NCBI GenBank assembly: GCA_001247695.2
Contig: LGRX02035278.1
Location: 1-64,000 of the forward strand
Reading direction: 5' to 3'
Source of the DNA: Cymbomonas tetramitiformis
Lineage: Eukaryota; Chlorophyta; Pyramimonadophyceae; Pyramimonadales; Pyramimonadaceae
DNA: 64,000 nt
Position 1 is the stretch's first letter; the number at the start of each line of letters is the position of its first letter. The position numbers and the translations under genes are program-made. Shown here one piece after another: positions 31,984-43,382 of this stretch. The notes beneath the pieces were generated by a model. That model was not told the origin of the DNA. It worked only from the letters and a program-made list of their open reading frames with translations, and searched no databases.

Positions 31984-34126
31984 TATACAGGTTGAACAAC
32001 AATATTAGATGACTCGAAGATACAGTTGGTATGTTGGCTGGGTTTCGAACCCAAGCCGGGATGTATTTAGCACACGCCATGGTCACCTCGCATGCCAATA
32101 TGCGGAATGAACCTTCGAAAACCGAAACTACACCGCAACCCAAGACCGTGTGAGCGTGAGCGGAATGAATTGTTTTTGTTGCGATGCCTTCGAACCATCA
32201 TCGAGTCTAATATTCACGTATACCATCTGATGCTTGCTCCACAAAATATACTCAGTCATTTCAAGGGTTGCGAGTAAACGCAACAACAACCTATTCAGCT
32301 ACGCGCGAGGAAAAGCGAAGCAAAATCGCAGTAGCTGTCGCGCTGCAAGGAGCCAAGGACCTATGGTGAAAATAAGATACCAAGCAGTACAGCAATGGGA
32401 TGCCAACACTATTGAAAAAGCCACCGTTGCAACAATTGCCGGCTTGTGGATAATAGAAAAGAAAAGCAAACCGACAAAGGGGCGCACAATAACACAGTTA
32501 AATCGATATGCGGGATATATCTTGATGGGCCATTTCGACCCAGTACGAGTTGGATGGCGGTTCTTGGCCCCCGCCCTCCCTTTATTACTGAGTAGGAGAC
32601 CCATCCACTTCAAATTTCTGCGCCTTGTCATGGAGAGTGACTCCCATCCCCCCTTGGGGACAGGAGCCTTAGTCTCTGTGTCACCCTTCGATCCGAGGTG
32701 CCATGTCAGCACACCAGCTTCCGAGTCCGATAATGAAAACCCCAACTTATTTTATTATCTCATCTTAGACTGTGACACTCAGGGTTTGCGCCTGCCTGCT
32801 TCTTGAGTTTCTGTGAACATAATATATAGCCACCCTTTGCTTGTATATTAGTGTTCTCGTGACCTTTCACCGTATGTGTAGGCAACATGTGGTCCCAATG
32901 CGCACTAGTGGGGAGATACACTGCGCGCCTTCGAAACGATTGTGTGATGCGTGCTGGCCTCAAAATATTTGGAAAACAGCGTTGAACTCACGGGTTGTGA
33001 AAAATATTGGTTGGCGGCCTCGAAGGAAAATATGGCCGCGGCCGGGAAGAATACCGCGCTTACCGAGAGCCGAACGGAGTGGTTGCGGTGGTCGCAGAGA
33101 TGAACTCTCCCGCCCCCCCTGCGACAACGACGAAAACGGGCGGTGGGCTGTATGGGCGGTCACTCTCCGGTGAACTGGAACGAACTCAATGATATGTCTC
33201 GACTGCCTTTCTGTTTCCGATGCACGGGCGGCGGCCGCGGGTCCACGGCGCATGCCATGGCATGACATTACGACGCGCATGACAACGCCCTTGCCCATGC
33301 GGCATTTGGGATCAGGCTCGATAACCACGAACCAATGCAGGACCTGGAAACAATATCGGGCATCAAAAAAATGAGATTTTAATGACGCACTGTGAATACG
33401 ATTGCTGGTCAGCTGAGCAGCGTCTTCTGAGCGCTCCTCGCAAAATCTAGAGTAGGCCAGCCGACGCCTGCAGTAGGACAGCCGATGCGCGAAGGATGCA
33501 GGAGACGGGCATCTTTGAATCTAAAGGCTAAAAGTAGCATCTCAGTGGCGTTAATAATAATATATGCAAATAATCACAATAATATGATTTGACTTTTGTG
33601 AGTTTTACACGCCTACACCTGCTTCAGAGGAGCCTTTGTGTCATATCTCGTCTGCAATTGAAAACAAATCTGCAATCTAATGGCTAGCTATCCCAAAATT
33701 TCACCCAAAATCGTTTCCAGCACTTTTGGTAAAATGTCGCGGTTCCCAATTTTGCACCTCGGGGCTCATCACCCACCCTTATTACATCCCTCGTTTAAAC
33801 AGCATCCTAAAGACTCTATATTGTATGAAATAAAACCCCAAATACATATCGAATACACATTTCGCAACTTTGTGCTCCTGGATACCGCCAGAATTTCCCC
33901 CCCCCAAATTCTTTGCTCTCGACTGGCTCCATAGACCCCTTTCAGACATATCAGGCTATTAGAAAATCATGCATAACCAAGGAGTGTCGCTCATCACCGC
34001 GACGATTTCAGTGCCCATGTAAACCCCTTGGGCTCCACAAAATGCAAGGTACGCATATATAAATAAACACTGAAAATGAAATCTCACTTTCGACCATTTT
34101 AGAGGAAGAATATATACTTTGTAGAT
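31984..34126. other. Intergenic stretch without a supported gene
   Basis: ORFs of 190 aa (32234-32806 +) and 148 aa (32299-32745 -) overlap on opposite strands and neither shows a domain. A T-arm-like GGGTTCGAAACCC occurs at 32038-32054 (minus sense) without a full tRNA fold. Confidence 0.35.
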
Positions 34127-34232
34127 TGAAAATAACATTGGATGTAGAATCCAACTAACCAACTGATTTGCACTGGCGATGGACAATGTAGTTTCCTGGT
34201 TAGTTGGATTCTACATCCAATATTATTTTCAC
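34127..34232. repeat. 106-bp inverted repeat
   Basis: ATTGGATGTAGAATCCAACT with flanks (34127-34161) pairs with its inverted copy at 34197-34232, over about 34 bp of arm with one or two differences. Probably a remnant of a small TIR element. Confidence 0.75.
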
Positions 34233-34880
34233 TCATCGAAAAGTAGGCAGGTCTCCGGTTAGCCGTTGAAGGAAATTGGTCGCATTTAATTGTATCTTTG
34301 ACTGTTCAGAGCTCAGCATATTGAATTATTCAGCAGCAAACCATACATGTTACCAGACTAACGGGAAACCAGGGGAAGCCATGGGGCCTCAGAACCGCAC
34401 ACACTAGAAAGGGCGTCCCTTTTTTGGAGGGTCTTCGCATCTTTAATACCGTTAAGACGGTAAACAGCTGATGCATTACTTGATACATAACCTTCAGATA
34501 ATTTGCCCCAGCATGCTAACAATTATCAATATCCCACTGACAGCAATGCTTGTCGTCACTCCAACGGTTGACCAGATTCCTGCTCATTACAGCAAAACCC
34601 AAAATTTCACCTCGAGCAACACTCTACAAGTCATTTAATCTCGTGTTTTGAAACTGGCACGTCTACCATACACTGCTAAATACAAACACATCAGCACAGT
34701 GACACTGTCCTTAAAATAATGCCTAGGCATTGTGAACACTGTGCCATGGATCATTCGTGGAACTTTTTGGTCTCTCCATATCACCATTTAGGCGATACAC
34801 GATTCTACTCACCATACATCCTTCTCAAATGACAACCGATGTTTTTGGACAAAAACTAGCAGATATCATACGACAAACAC

Positions 34881-35009
34881 CTGATCACTGATCTGTTGCA
34901 TGTCCTCAATTCTCTGAAGTGCAGTGGTATGCGGTGCTTGGGCCGCATTCAACACATCACCGCGTTGTGCCAACTGAATCGATGCAGAGAGATCCATCGC
35001 CACACCGTA
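34881..35009 (-). CDS. Candidate internal exon (43 codons)
   Basis: Minus-strand stretch bounded by TTTTCAG and a GTGTTT donor, exactly 129 nt and in phase 0. It reads YGVAMDLSASIQLAQRGDVL and on through QRIEDMQQISDQ, an ordinary amphipathic sequence without a known motif. It lies downstream of other minus-strand exons. The parent gene is unknown. Flanking exons could not be joined: the Thr/Pro-rich exon upstream ends in a different phase. Confidence 0.4.
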
Positions 35010-35222
35010 CTGAAAACATACTTCAGAACGGAATGGAACGCATACACAGACCTTTACGCCAATATCACGACGATTTCCCCAAAATATAGGAATGAGCGAG
35101 CTCATGTAGCCACACAAGGGCGCTTATTGCTGAAACTACCAATCAAGAATTTATTTCAATTTTGGCTACATGGCCTGTTACAAAAATAAGATGGTACCCA
35201 AAGGACGTGCCGTGCCTCTCAC

Positions 35223-35408
35223 CGGGTGCACTGCCATTGGTAGAGGACTCTGAAGTGTCCGTTGTGGCTGGAGTAGTTGGAGCTGCAGTCGTCGTTGGCG
35301 ATGTGGCAGGAGTTGGCGATGGCAATGAGACAGGAGTCGGCGCTGCGGTTGTCGATGTTGGCACAACAGGATCGGGGTTTCCACCAGGGGTAGTCTCTTG
35401 AGGAGCAC
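35223..35408 (-). CDS. Candidate Thr/Pro/Ala-rich exon
   Basis: Minus-strand stretch between an acceptor (GCTGCAG|GT) and a strong donor (GTGAGA). It reads APQETTPGGNPDPVV and then a long run of T, P, A and S (PTSTTAAPTPVSLPSPTP and similar), like mucin-type or cell-wall linkers of algal secreted proteins. It lies beyond the stop at 36778 of the LNR exons, so it belongs to the next gene or to an alternative 3' end. The low complexity makes the frame less certain. Confidence 0.4.
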
Positions 35409-36777
35409 CTGCAGCATCCCCGGCCCCTCGCTTCCCCCTTCACTCTTCACCTCTATGTCGTGCGATCCCGGACCTCGAATCCTTCAACTCGCGAGATCCC
35501 CGGAACTTCAGTGCCTCGCAGCAATATCGATCAACGTACCATGACAGATGGAACTGACGGAAAATCGAAACGTAATTTCACTTTTCGAGGTCTGTGGCAC
35601 CCGAGACATGGAGCTGAACATTTGGGACCGCTGGATAGACATCAGGAAGGTTCATTCACTGTCCCCTCATCGACATTCAAGTCCACCTGACAAACTTCTG
35701 AACCTCGAAGTGCGTGCTGCCTCTGCACACCGGAACTCGTGCCACTCAGTGCACGTGGGTCGGGCGGGACAGGCTCGATGGGCTGCGGAGGAGGCCACTT
35801 GATCAGAAGGCGGCTAGGGCGGAGGGTTACTCTTTGCGCTCCGCCACCGCTGCAGTGGTGACAGATCTGCGAAGGCCGTTGGAGCGCGCGTCGTCGACAA
35901 CATGTTGCAATACTCCTCAATACTCTCAAAGCTCTCCCCCGAATAATCCGCTGCTCGCCCCTCCACCCCTCCCCTCCCCCACCCATCGCTGCTTCATTCG
36001 AAGCTTGTCGAGCTCCGGATCTCGCAGGGATTGATCTAACCGTTGCCAGCTAGCTTCGTCTACCGATGTATCTTGAGCATCGAAAGCAAAATGAGCAGAT
36101 GTCCCATTATCCCTCCTCTATCCCATACCTCCCCCTCCCCCCCGCCAACTCTCCTTCCATGACAACCATTTTGTACCACGATCAATATACGTCAAAGTAG
36201 GTAGGATTGCCAAAGGGTGGGATTGGGGGAACAACGCGGGGGAGCAGCTGGAAGGCCCAAAGACTGAACTCCGGGGAGGGCTTGGCGAGCGACTCTGAGA
36301 TGTGGCTCGGGGGGTAGCTTGGAGGGCGGCTTTAGGGAGTGCCTCCGGGGAGGGCTTGCTGCAGGGGGTAGCTTGGAGGAAGGTCCCGAGGGCTACTCTG
36401 AGGGTGTTCGTCTCGAGGAAGGTGCTCCGGGGGATCTAGCGCGGCTTGGAGCATGGCTCAGAAGTCAGGCTCGAGGGAGTGCCTCCGGGGAACGGAGGGG
36501 GCAGATAGGCTTAGGGCTCAGCTCGAAGGGGGAATGATACAGCGTGCGTGACAGCGCGGATCGCCACGTGGCACTACCTCCAACCCAGACTCTCTGCGCG
36601 GCTCATGTTTTCGTTCCCATTTCATGACGACAGCCAGTGCCAACGGCAGCGGCCGGGTCCGACAGATGCGATGAAGACAGACCAATCGAATCGCAAGGTT
36701 ATGGCATCATGGCCGTGGCAACGACATCATGAGACTGGGCAGTCGGCCTCCCACAACACGAGACCCACACAGGGGGT

Positions 36778-37046
36778 CTAGACAGGCGCACCGTAGTCCC
36801 CCGAGGTGCACATGGACCCGTCGAACTGGCAAGCCTCAGTGTTGCACGCCTCGTCGCAAACCTCGTTGGCCAAGAGCTCAATGGTGCAGCCTGATGCCAG
36901 GCATGCATCACAGTCACCATTGTCGTTGTTGCACTGCAGCACGTAGCACGCGGGGTCGCACCAATCGTCGCCCTGCCATCCAGCTGGGCATCCGGCGGCG
37001 GTGCAGGCGGAGTCGTTCTCAGGAGGCTCAAAGTCAACATCCGAAT
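36778..37046 (-). CDS. Terminal exon with Lin12/Notch-type (LNR) Cys-rich module
   Basis: Reads DSDVDFEPPENDSACTAAGC, then CPAGWQGDDWCDPACY...CNNDNGDC, the spacing of an LNR module (calcium-binding, three disulfides), followed by a second Cys-rich block (CDACLASGC...CDEACNTEAC) and stop at 36778-36780. The exon is 269 nt: two bases completing a GAT codon plus 89 codons. It joins in phase to the exon at 38461-38688 across a 1414-nt intron (TAE|DSDVDF). Likely extracellular. An alternative donor (ACG|GTGCGC) just before the stop could extend the protein. Confidence 0.7.
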
Positions 37047-37748
37047 CTGCGCAGATACCCGGGCGGAGGGCGAGGCCGTTGAGTGGGGTGAGATGGGTTG
37101 GCAAATGCAGAGGGTTAGGCCAGGCCACCTTTGCTCTGCCCAGAGAGCCTTCTAACAGGCGCATGCTTCAGATGTGCACCAATGACTTCTCCGCTGCAGG
37201 AGACTTTATGCGGATGCTTTGTGGAACCATGGCGGTTGAGACCCCTATGGCTCACCGAGTCACCGAAGCAGATCTGCCACTGCTCCGCCAAAGCCAGCTT
37301 ATAGTCACCCACCACACTCCTCGCACCAACTCCCAACCAACTGCAAAGTTGCCAGCTCCAGCCGCGCAGTCCGACCGCCCCCGAGCCGCGCTCAACACCA
37401 GCCTGCCGGCCCACAGCTTGCCTCTGCGCTCTGAAGTGATTTGTCACGGGACTCGGAATGGTGGGTGACCTGGCAGCCGTGCCTGCAACAATCGGAGCAA
37501 CCGCCGGCTAATGGTGTCGGCAGCCCCCCTGTGCCCTACACTCGCCTTCTTGTGCCATACAAACGTTGATCCCATCCCGTGGCTGGGCAAGACGAACGGC
37601 TCCTGCGCTCCGGCTGTGCGACGCGCCTGCCGTTCCTGACGGTCCTATTGGTCAACAGTAGATGTGTGGCGCTGCAGCGCGCTTGCCATGCTGTGCCCTC
37701 CCAGCCAAAGGATCGCATCTCAAATGCCTGGTCCTAATGCCTGCCGGT

Positions 37749-37848
37749 GGCCAGCTCTTCATCAATGCCAGTTCCGGCGAGGCCAGCTCTTCATCAATGC
37801 CAGTTCCGGCGAGGCCAGCTCTTCATCAATGCCAGTTCCGGCGAGCCC
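37749..37848. repeat. 32-bp tandem repeat, three units
   Basis: GGCCAGCTCTTCATCAATGC plus CAGTTCCGGCGA starts at 37749, 37781 and 37813, identical in all three. It lies in the intron between the two last LNR exons. Confidence 0.9.
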
Positions 37849-38460
37849 AGCTTGCTCTCCGGTTGCAGTTGCATTGAGCTGAGAAAGTCTGTATGTTGGC
37901 ACTTGTGTGTGCCGCATGTGTGTGCTTATCCTTCAACCGAATTCTGTGGCACCAGGAAGCTACAGAATGTCGGCTGCGCTATATCTTCCGCGGGGTCGTC
38001 ATGCAACGCAGAGCCTGAGGGGGTAAGCAGACCTTGAGGGCCACTTGAAGAGCACCCTCTGCAGTTTGTGCTGAATGAAAGAGAACCAGTTCCCTCCCCT
38101 GGCGTCTCCCTCCGGCGAGAAACAAGAAACAACCGAATCCCAAGGATCGCCTCGACCCCGGAACAAAGGTCCGTCTATACCCACAGCTCCGGGAAACCCC
38201 GCCCGATAGTGTCAAACAGCGCCTCACGGTGCACCACACTGAAGGCACTCTTGGCATCCGCTATGATACAGACCCACTCCGGATGCCGTACATATACTGT
38301 GTATGTGGCTATGTGTGGGGATACTTAGATTGCACCTACTTCCTCAAGGTCAATATCCTCCCATCAAACCGGCTGGGAACCGTCCCTTGGGCCTTATATT
38401 ACACCCCACATAGTTAGTAGTGGGTCTCGTCATAAGGTGAGATCTTGGGCGTCAACCCAC

Positions 38461-38688
38461 CTTCTGCGGTACAGTAGTAGTCATGTCCACACTCGACGGT
38501 GGCGCACGCGTCTTCACAGGCATCTCCATAGTACCCATTGAACAGCATCTCCATGGTGCACGCCGTCTGGAGACAGGCATCGCAGTCGCCAAGGTCCATG
38601 CCGCAGTTCTCGTTCATGCAGCCGGGATCGCAAACCCCATCACCGAGGTAGATCGTAGGGCAGTCCTCCGCGCACTGCATTGCCTCAT
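38461..38688 (-). CDS. Exon with LNR-type Cys-rich module
   Basis: Minus strand, acceptor GGCACAG, donor GAAG|GTGGGT, 228 nt (2 + 75 codons + 1). It reads EAMQCAEDCPTIYLGDGVCD, then PGCMNENCGMDLGDCDAC, an LNR pattern with the terminal D-x-x-D-C, followed by CTMEMLFNGYYGDACEDACA. Joins in phase to 36778-37046. If unspliced, the frame ends at a TAA at 38414-38416, giving a shorter form. Similar to the modules at 43062-43382, suggesting duplicated exons. Confidence 0.7.
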
Positions 38689-38890
38689 CTGTGCCACACA
38701 GAGCCACAGCCCGCGACATTCAGCAGAGTGCACCCCTGGATCCAAAGCACCCCTGGTTTTGGGGACCCCATCCATGCAAGGAAGTGAAACACATCCGTCT
38801 CGAATTCCAGCTACCGGGAAAGTCGGCCCGCTCAGAATTGCCCTTCAGCTCCGAGGCGGCCCACTGCACTATGCACACGCACTTGCCATT

Positions 38891-39012
38891 CCATCTCACG
38901 CATCTCCGGGCAGCGGCGCCATCCCATCTCACGCATCTCCGGGCAGCGGCGCCATCCCATCTCACGCATCTCCCGACAGCGGCGCCATTCCATCTCATGC
39001 ATCCTCGGGCAA
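38891..39012. repeat. 33-bp tandem repeat, about 3.7 units
   Basis: CCATCTCACGCATCTCCGGG plus CAGCGGCGCCATC starts at 38891, 38924, 38957 and 38990. The period is a multiple of three, so long ORFs on both strands cross it; I do not count those as genes. Confidence 0.9.
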
Positions 39013-39135
39013 CATGATCATTACGTCGGCAGCTTGTTAAACTCGGGTATGCTGTTTGCTTTATTTTGTCTTGCAGTCGGGTGCATGACAAGAAGCGAGC
39101 CGCTGGGCGCCACTTCACCATCGCATCCCTGTGCC

Positions 39136-39759
39136 TTAAGCCCCATGCCCTGGGTCCGTGCAACTGGAACACCACGTGCCGCACCCTTGATTCCGCCCCC
39201 TCCTCCGGGCCAGCTGGCGGATGCCGCCTTGATGCCCCTCCGCCGGGAACACCGCGGATGGCCCCACCAACGGCTGAAGTGTGGAGCCGACGACAGCGCC
39301 GGAAACGGCAAAGGGACTCACCTTCATGTATTTCGTCTTCACCGAAGTAACTCTCCTGCACACAACCACCACCACCACGTTCTCCCTATCGTCAGAGAGG
39401 TCCACGACACGCCTACCAGCGCTTACCCACCCGCATGTCTCCTCGCACGTGAAGGGCCAAACAAGCAGACGCAGCTTGGTAGGCTTCGCGTCTGCCCCCG
39501 GCCAAGGCTCATCCGGCAGCAAAAGCCGCTGCCACCGCCTCAGATCGCCGCAGATGGCTCCCCGCAGTGTGACCAACCCATCAGAATTGCGCATTTTCTC
39601 CCCCGTCACCACCAAAGAGAACTTTGGCTTCAAGATCCCCGAGCCATTCGCCTTGGGGCGCCTGTGACGCACACGAGGGCCGCTTTCCCGTGAAATTCCG
39701 CCTCTAGATTCACCGCCAGCTGATGCAAGTCGAAATCTACGGCCCCTATTAGGGTTCAC
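39136..39759 (-). CDS. Possible coding stretch, unrecognised
   Basis: Open for 207 codons on the minus strand. The middle (PKFSLVVTGEKMRNSDGLVT, LRGAICGDLRRWQRLLLPDE, LRLLVWPFTCEE) looks like a real exon, but the ends do not. No exon limits could be fixed and no domain is recognised. It lies between LNR exons of the same strand, so it may hold an additional exon of that gene. Confidence 0.25.
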   Translation of the reverse strand: MNPNRGRRFRLASAGGESRGGISRESGPRVRHRRPKANGSGILKPKFSLVVTGEKMRNSDGLVTLRGAICGDLRRWQRLLLPDEPWPGADAKPTKLRLLVWPFTCEETCGWVSAGRRVVDLSDDRENVVVVVVCRRVTSVKTKYMKVSPFAVSGAVVGSTLQPLVGPSAVFPAEGHQGGIRQLARRRGRNQGCGTWCSSCTDPGHGA

Positions 39760-39914
39760 AAGCTAACTCCCAAAGCCAGTCATGTTCAATTACTATCTTC
39801 CAGAGAGAGTTTGGGGCATCGAGGATGCATCATCGATTCTGGTGATAGGGAGGGATGGCATAAGTGTGCTGAGACGACGAGAGGCGCAGGGGGATACGCA
39901 GGGGGGACGCCCAC

Positions 39915-40065
39915 CTTCTCCCCATCTGACAATGTCGCATACCACTCGCACATCTCGTCGTAGCTCAAGTCAGAAGAGCCTCCATAGTCTCCATAGTCGT
40001 AGTCCCAGGACTCGTCGCCCGGCATTGCTTGACTGCACTCAGTGCACCAAGCAGCACACCCCCCG
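39915..40065 (-). CDS. Candidate exon with Cys pair and Asp/Tyr-rich tail
   Basis: Acceptor GGCTCAG, donor GAGAAG|GTGGGC, 151 nt ending in phase 0. Reads GGCAAWCTECSQAMPGDESW and DYDYGDYGGSSDLSYDEMCE. The DYGDYGG tail resembles the Asp/Gly/Tyr-rich tail of the LNR exon at 43062-43382 (YGDDGTNDGYDYG), which supports membership of the same gene. It does not join in phase to the next exon at 38688, so at least one exon is missing between them. Confidence 0.45.
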
Positions 40066-40850
40066 CTGAGCCGCACCGTGCAGGATGCCGCATGCCTACC
40101 AAAGTCGACTGAAGCATGAATGCTATTCTGCCACACGGACGCAAGCATTGTGGCGTCCGTGTGGCACCCCATAGTGGTGCCACGTGGCGCGCACGGGCGT
40201 ATAGGCCAGGGCGCTTGGGAGGCGCCCTTTTGAGTCAGCTTTGGAGGTAGCTTGCACGATATGCATGCATAGTAGGGGCGGTGAATATGACCACGAGCAG
40301 CTTTATTCTCGCCATGAGTGGAGGCTGGTGGGCGGTTGGTGGGTACAAGAGGAGGAGGGACGGAGAGGTGGAGGACTCGCACGTAATCCCACTCGACAGC
40401 GCTGTGGCAGTCAAGCCGAGGGAGTCGGTGGCCCTCATCAGGCCCATCACCACGTCATCCGTGACCTTGCTGGAGATGCCAAGCAGGCCCTGCGCCCAGA
40501 GCAAGTGGCGAGCGGGGCGGCGCGGTCAGCCTTCTTCGCAGCATGGTACGGGCTGAAGCGGAGGCGCGGTGCGATCAATGGTGGACGCGGGACGCGGGCC
40601 AGCTGACAGTGGAGCTGGAACTTGGGATACCTATGGTGGAGGTGGGGTTTGGGACGAGCAATGGCAGAGGTGGCACTTGAGACGAGCAATGGTGCAGCTT
40701 GGGCGGCGAAGCCCTGTCATGCGGTGAGGACACCAAGGGCGCAAGGGCCCTGCGCTGTGACCAATCACATGTCATACCCCTCCCGACCCATCGCCCAGCA
40801 GTGAAGCCTCCTCGGAATGGGTGGTGGGTGGGGGGCACTCGAAGGCCCAC

Positions 40851-41078
40851 CTTGATGCCGTCGGAATCTTTGAGGTGGAACTCCACAAACTTCACGTGGA
40901 CAGTGCCGTCCCACTTCATAGGCGAGGCCAGGGACAAGTCCTGCTCTTCGATCGAGCCTTCCGATGAAACGGAGTGCATGGTTCCGCGAATGGTGCTCCC
41001 TGGTGAGGTGAGGCGCCCGCGCCCCCCCCAGATGACACTCGTCAGAACGCCTGGCGAGGCTTTCAGCACTTCAGGGAA
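40851..41078 (-). CDS. Candidate exon, unrecognised
   Basis: Minus-strand reading LKASPGVLTSVIWGGRGRLT, then EEQDLSLASPMKWDGTVHVK, FVEFHLKDSDGIK, with donor AAG|GTGGGC at 40850 and an acceptor CCCTGAAG near 41079. The VHVKFVEFHLKDSD part is reminiscent of VHYTFVNADHDDLPD in the exon at 44096-44311. May belong to the same gene or a neighbour; no domain named. Confidence 0.35.
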
Positions 41079-41525
41079 AGAGAACACACGAGGTGGGCGA
41101 CGGCGCCGGCAGCGCCTGCCCGTTGCTAAAAGGGGTGTTGAACATTCCCGTATGGTTCATGAATGTGGCAGCTGCGCAGAGTTCGGCGATTCGCAATGCC
41201 AGTGAGATATTGTGAACAACGGAAGAAAGTGCTCGTTTCATTGCGTTCCGCTTCCATTTTCAGATTCGCCCGTTTCGGTATTTTCGGATGGCAACCGCCA
41301 CTCGATGAGAACCGATCTTCTGCAGGCAGAATTCCCCATCTCATTTAAGACTGCATCGCATATTCATACGGTGTTTTCAGTTGATTCGGGTTTCGTTTTC
41401 GGTATTTGAGGGGCTTTCGAGCGGCGGTCGGCAGAAGGCATCAAAAGCTTGACAAGGAGCGACCTCACCCAGACGGACAATCAAGTGCATCCACTTGACA
41501 CCAAGAAGCTCACACTTTCATCATT

Positions 41526-42191
41526 TCATAGGGAGCTCCCAGAGATCGTCACGGTGCTTGATACCAAGAAGCGGGCAACGCGGTGCTCACCGGCATGTGT
41601 GCCCATGGGTACTTCGCCAAGCCCGGACCCGAAGTTGCAGTACAGGGTCATGACCTCATCACCTCCCTCGCCCTCCTGCATGCGCCGCCTCGCCTTTTGC
41701 TTAGCGGCCTGCTGGGACTCGGGCTTGGCGTCACCCGATGGCGCAGGCCGGTGCGGCACGGGCTTCGGGTCGTGTATAAGCGCCTGACGTGGCTTGGAGC
41801 CGTCCCTCGTAACCTGGTGCTTCTCGGAACGCTTCATCTCCTTCTCCATGGGCTTCTTCGCCTGCTTGGTGAACGCCTTTGCCTGCTCCTTGAGCTTGGC
41901 AGCCCTTTCCCTTCCCTGTGAGTGCGCCTCGTCCATCGCCTTCATGGCCGTCTGTTTCCTCGGCGTGCGCACCTGTCGACAGTTCACACACCATGTAGCG
42001 TAGTGTACGCCAACCGAAGTCGGCCCAACCGGCGTCACACAAGAGAAATTAGAATGCAGGAAGAGGGTGCCTCGTAGGACACAGGGGTATCCTGCGGGTT
42101 CTGGTTGGTTCAAACTGCTGGCGCAGCAGTGCCGTGGTTCCTGCAGCGATTTGAATCGAGCTATGGCCAGTGACAGACTCGAGAGTGGCAC
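41526..42191 (-). CDS. Possible Lys/Glu-rich coding stretch
   Basis: The minus strand is open for 221 codons. Residues about 75-185 are rich in Lys, Glu, Ala and Gln (RERAAKLKEQAKAFTKQAKK, EKEMKRSEKHQ), as in a charged coiled coil. A second, similar Lys/Ala-rich stretch is readable at about 42785-42910 minus (AAQKLTWKKNKDAVMAEKKG). Could be exons of a cytoplasmic protein distinct from the secreted LNR gene. Exon limits unclear. Confidence 0.25.
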   Translation of the reverse strand: MPLSSLSLAIARFKSLQEPRHCCASSLNQPEPAGYPCVLRGTLFLHSNFSCVTPVGPTSVGVHYATWCVNCRQVRTPRKQTAMKAMDEAHSQGRERAAKLKEQAKAFTKQAKKPMEKEMKRSEKHQVTRDGSKPRQALIHDPKPVPHRPAPSGDAKPESQQAAKQKARRRMQEGEGGDEVMTLYCNFGSGLGEVPMGTHAGEHRVARFLVSSTVTISGSSL

Positions 42192-43061
42192 CTCGACGAT
42201 TTGAGTTTGGCATCCACTAGTTGGGGCCTCGCAGCATCCGCGGACCTAGCCGTGCTTTGCAAAAGAACTTCTCGCCATTTGACTGAGCGACGCTGTTGCT
42301 CAAATATATATATGCCGAAGACTGAAATACAGCGTAGTTCAATCGAACAAAGCCCGACACGATGGCCCCGATCTCGGCAGGGGTGACGGCACTTCCACCA
42401 GAAAGGGGGTCCATGAGCTTCTGCCTGAGCAACAGCAGCAGCAGCACGCAGCGGCGGCGGTTGGACGCAGCAGCACGCCAGGGCGCAACAGCAGAATTTG
42501 ATCTTCGCAGAGTCTACGAAGTCTAACATACAGTCCTGTAAAAATCCCGGGCATCGCTTGGAAGTACATCGCCGCAGGGCTCAGTAAACACACGCGTCGC
42601 CGCGGGCACGTGCTACTGGTTCGATACTTTGATCTCCTAAGTATTGCTTGGAAGTCTGCGCAAAGTTAAGCACTTACGCTCCTCACCACAGCAGTGCGCC
42701 AACAATGCCATCTGCATCCCTCGCCGCAATCCCTGTCGATGCACTACAGATGACGCGCCTCTGCCCGTGCCTCCACTCTAAAGCAGGCCCCTCACCGGGC
42801 GTTTAGCTGCCTCGGCCCCCTTCTTCTCGGCCATGACCGCATCCTTGTTCTTCTTCCAGGTGAGCTTCTGCGCGGCCGCCCTCTCGATCGCCTTCGCCCC
42901 AGCCGCCTTCTGTCACACGCGTCCAATCCTCCCTCCACTTAGAGGCATGTCTCAGACCCTATGGTCATTCTCGAGCCTCTGCTGAAGCTCCCCTCAGCGA
43001 GGGCTGGCGATAGGCATCCCCGTCGACGGTATGGACTAGCGGATTCGGAGGTCGATCGGAC

Positions 43062-43382
43062 CTCCTGCAGAAGCTTGCGCGGTCCGCCCACTCCGCTGTA
43101 CTCGCTGTCGTCATACATGCCATTGCCATAGTCATAGCCATCATTCGTGCCATCATCACCATACGCATCGCTGCCATAGCTGCCATTCGAGCAAATCCAG
43201 CACGTGTCATCGCTGCAAGATTCGGTGCAGGCACCATCTTTGATACAGCCGGAGTCTATGCAGGAGGCGCAATCTCCACCATCGTCGTTGCATGCATCCG
43301 TCATGCAGTCAAGGTCGCAGAAGTCATCGCCTTGCCACGAGGCAGGGCATCCGCTCGAGGTGCATCCAGCCGTGTTGCTGTC
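43062..43382 (-). CDS. Exon with LNR-type Cys-rich module and Asp/Gly/Tyr-rich tail
   Basis: 321 nt, phase 0 at both ends (acceptor TTTAGAG, donor GGAG|GTCCG). Reads DSNTAGCTSSGCPASWQGDD, FCDLDCMTDACNDDGGDC (LNR pattern with D-D-G-G-D-C calcium end), then CASCIDSGCIKDGACTESC and an acidic YGSDAYGDDGTNDGYDYG tail. The GCPASWQGDDFCD stretch is close to GCPAGWQGDDWCD at 36778-37046, so the modules are duplicates. It joins in phase to the exon at 44096-44311 (TYE|DSNTAGC). Confidence 0.7.

Noticed and set aside
32038..32100. tRNA-like T-arm GGGTTCGAAACCC on the minus strand with an A-box-like TGGCGTGTGCTA upstream
   Set aside because: No matching acceptor stem or anticodon arm could be drawn.
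35162..35401. Gly/Val-rich plus-strand ORF (VVAGVVGAAVVVGDVAG)
   Set aside because: It is the antisense of the Thr/Pro/Ala-rich stretch; only the minus strand has good splice sites.
38720..39361. 213-aa minus-strand ORF
   Set aside because: Much of it is the 33-bp tandem repeat (RCVRWDGAAA units); the rest shows no motif and overlaps open frames on the other strand.
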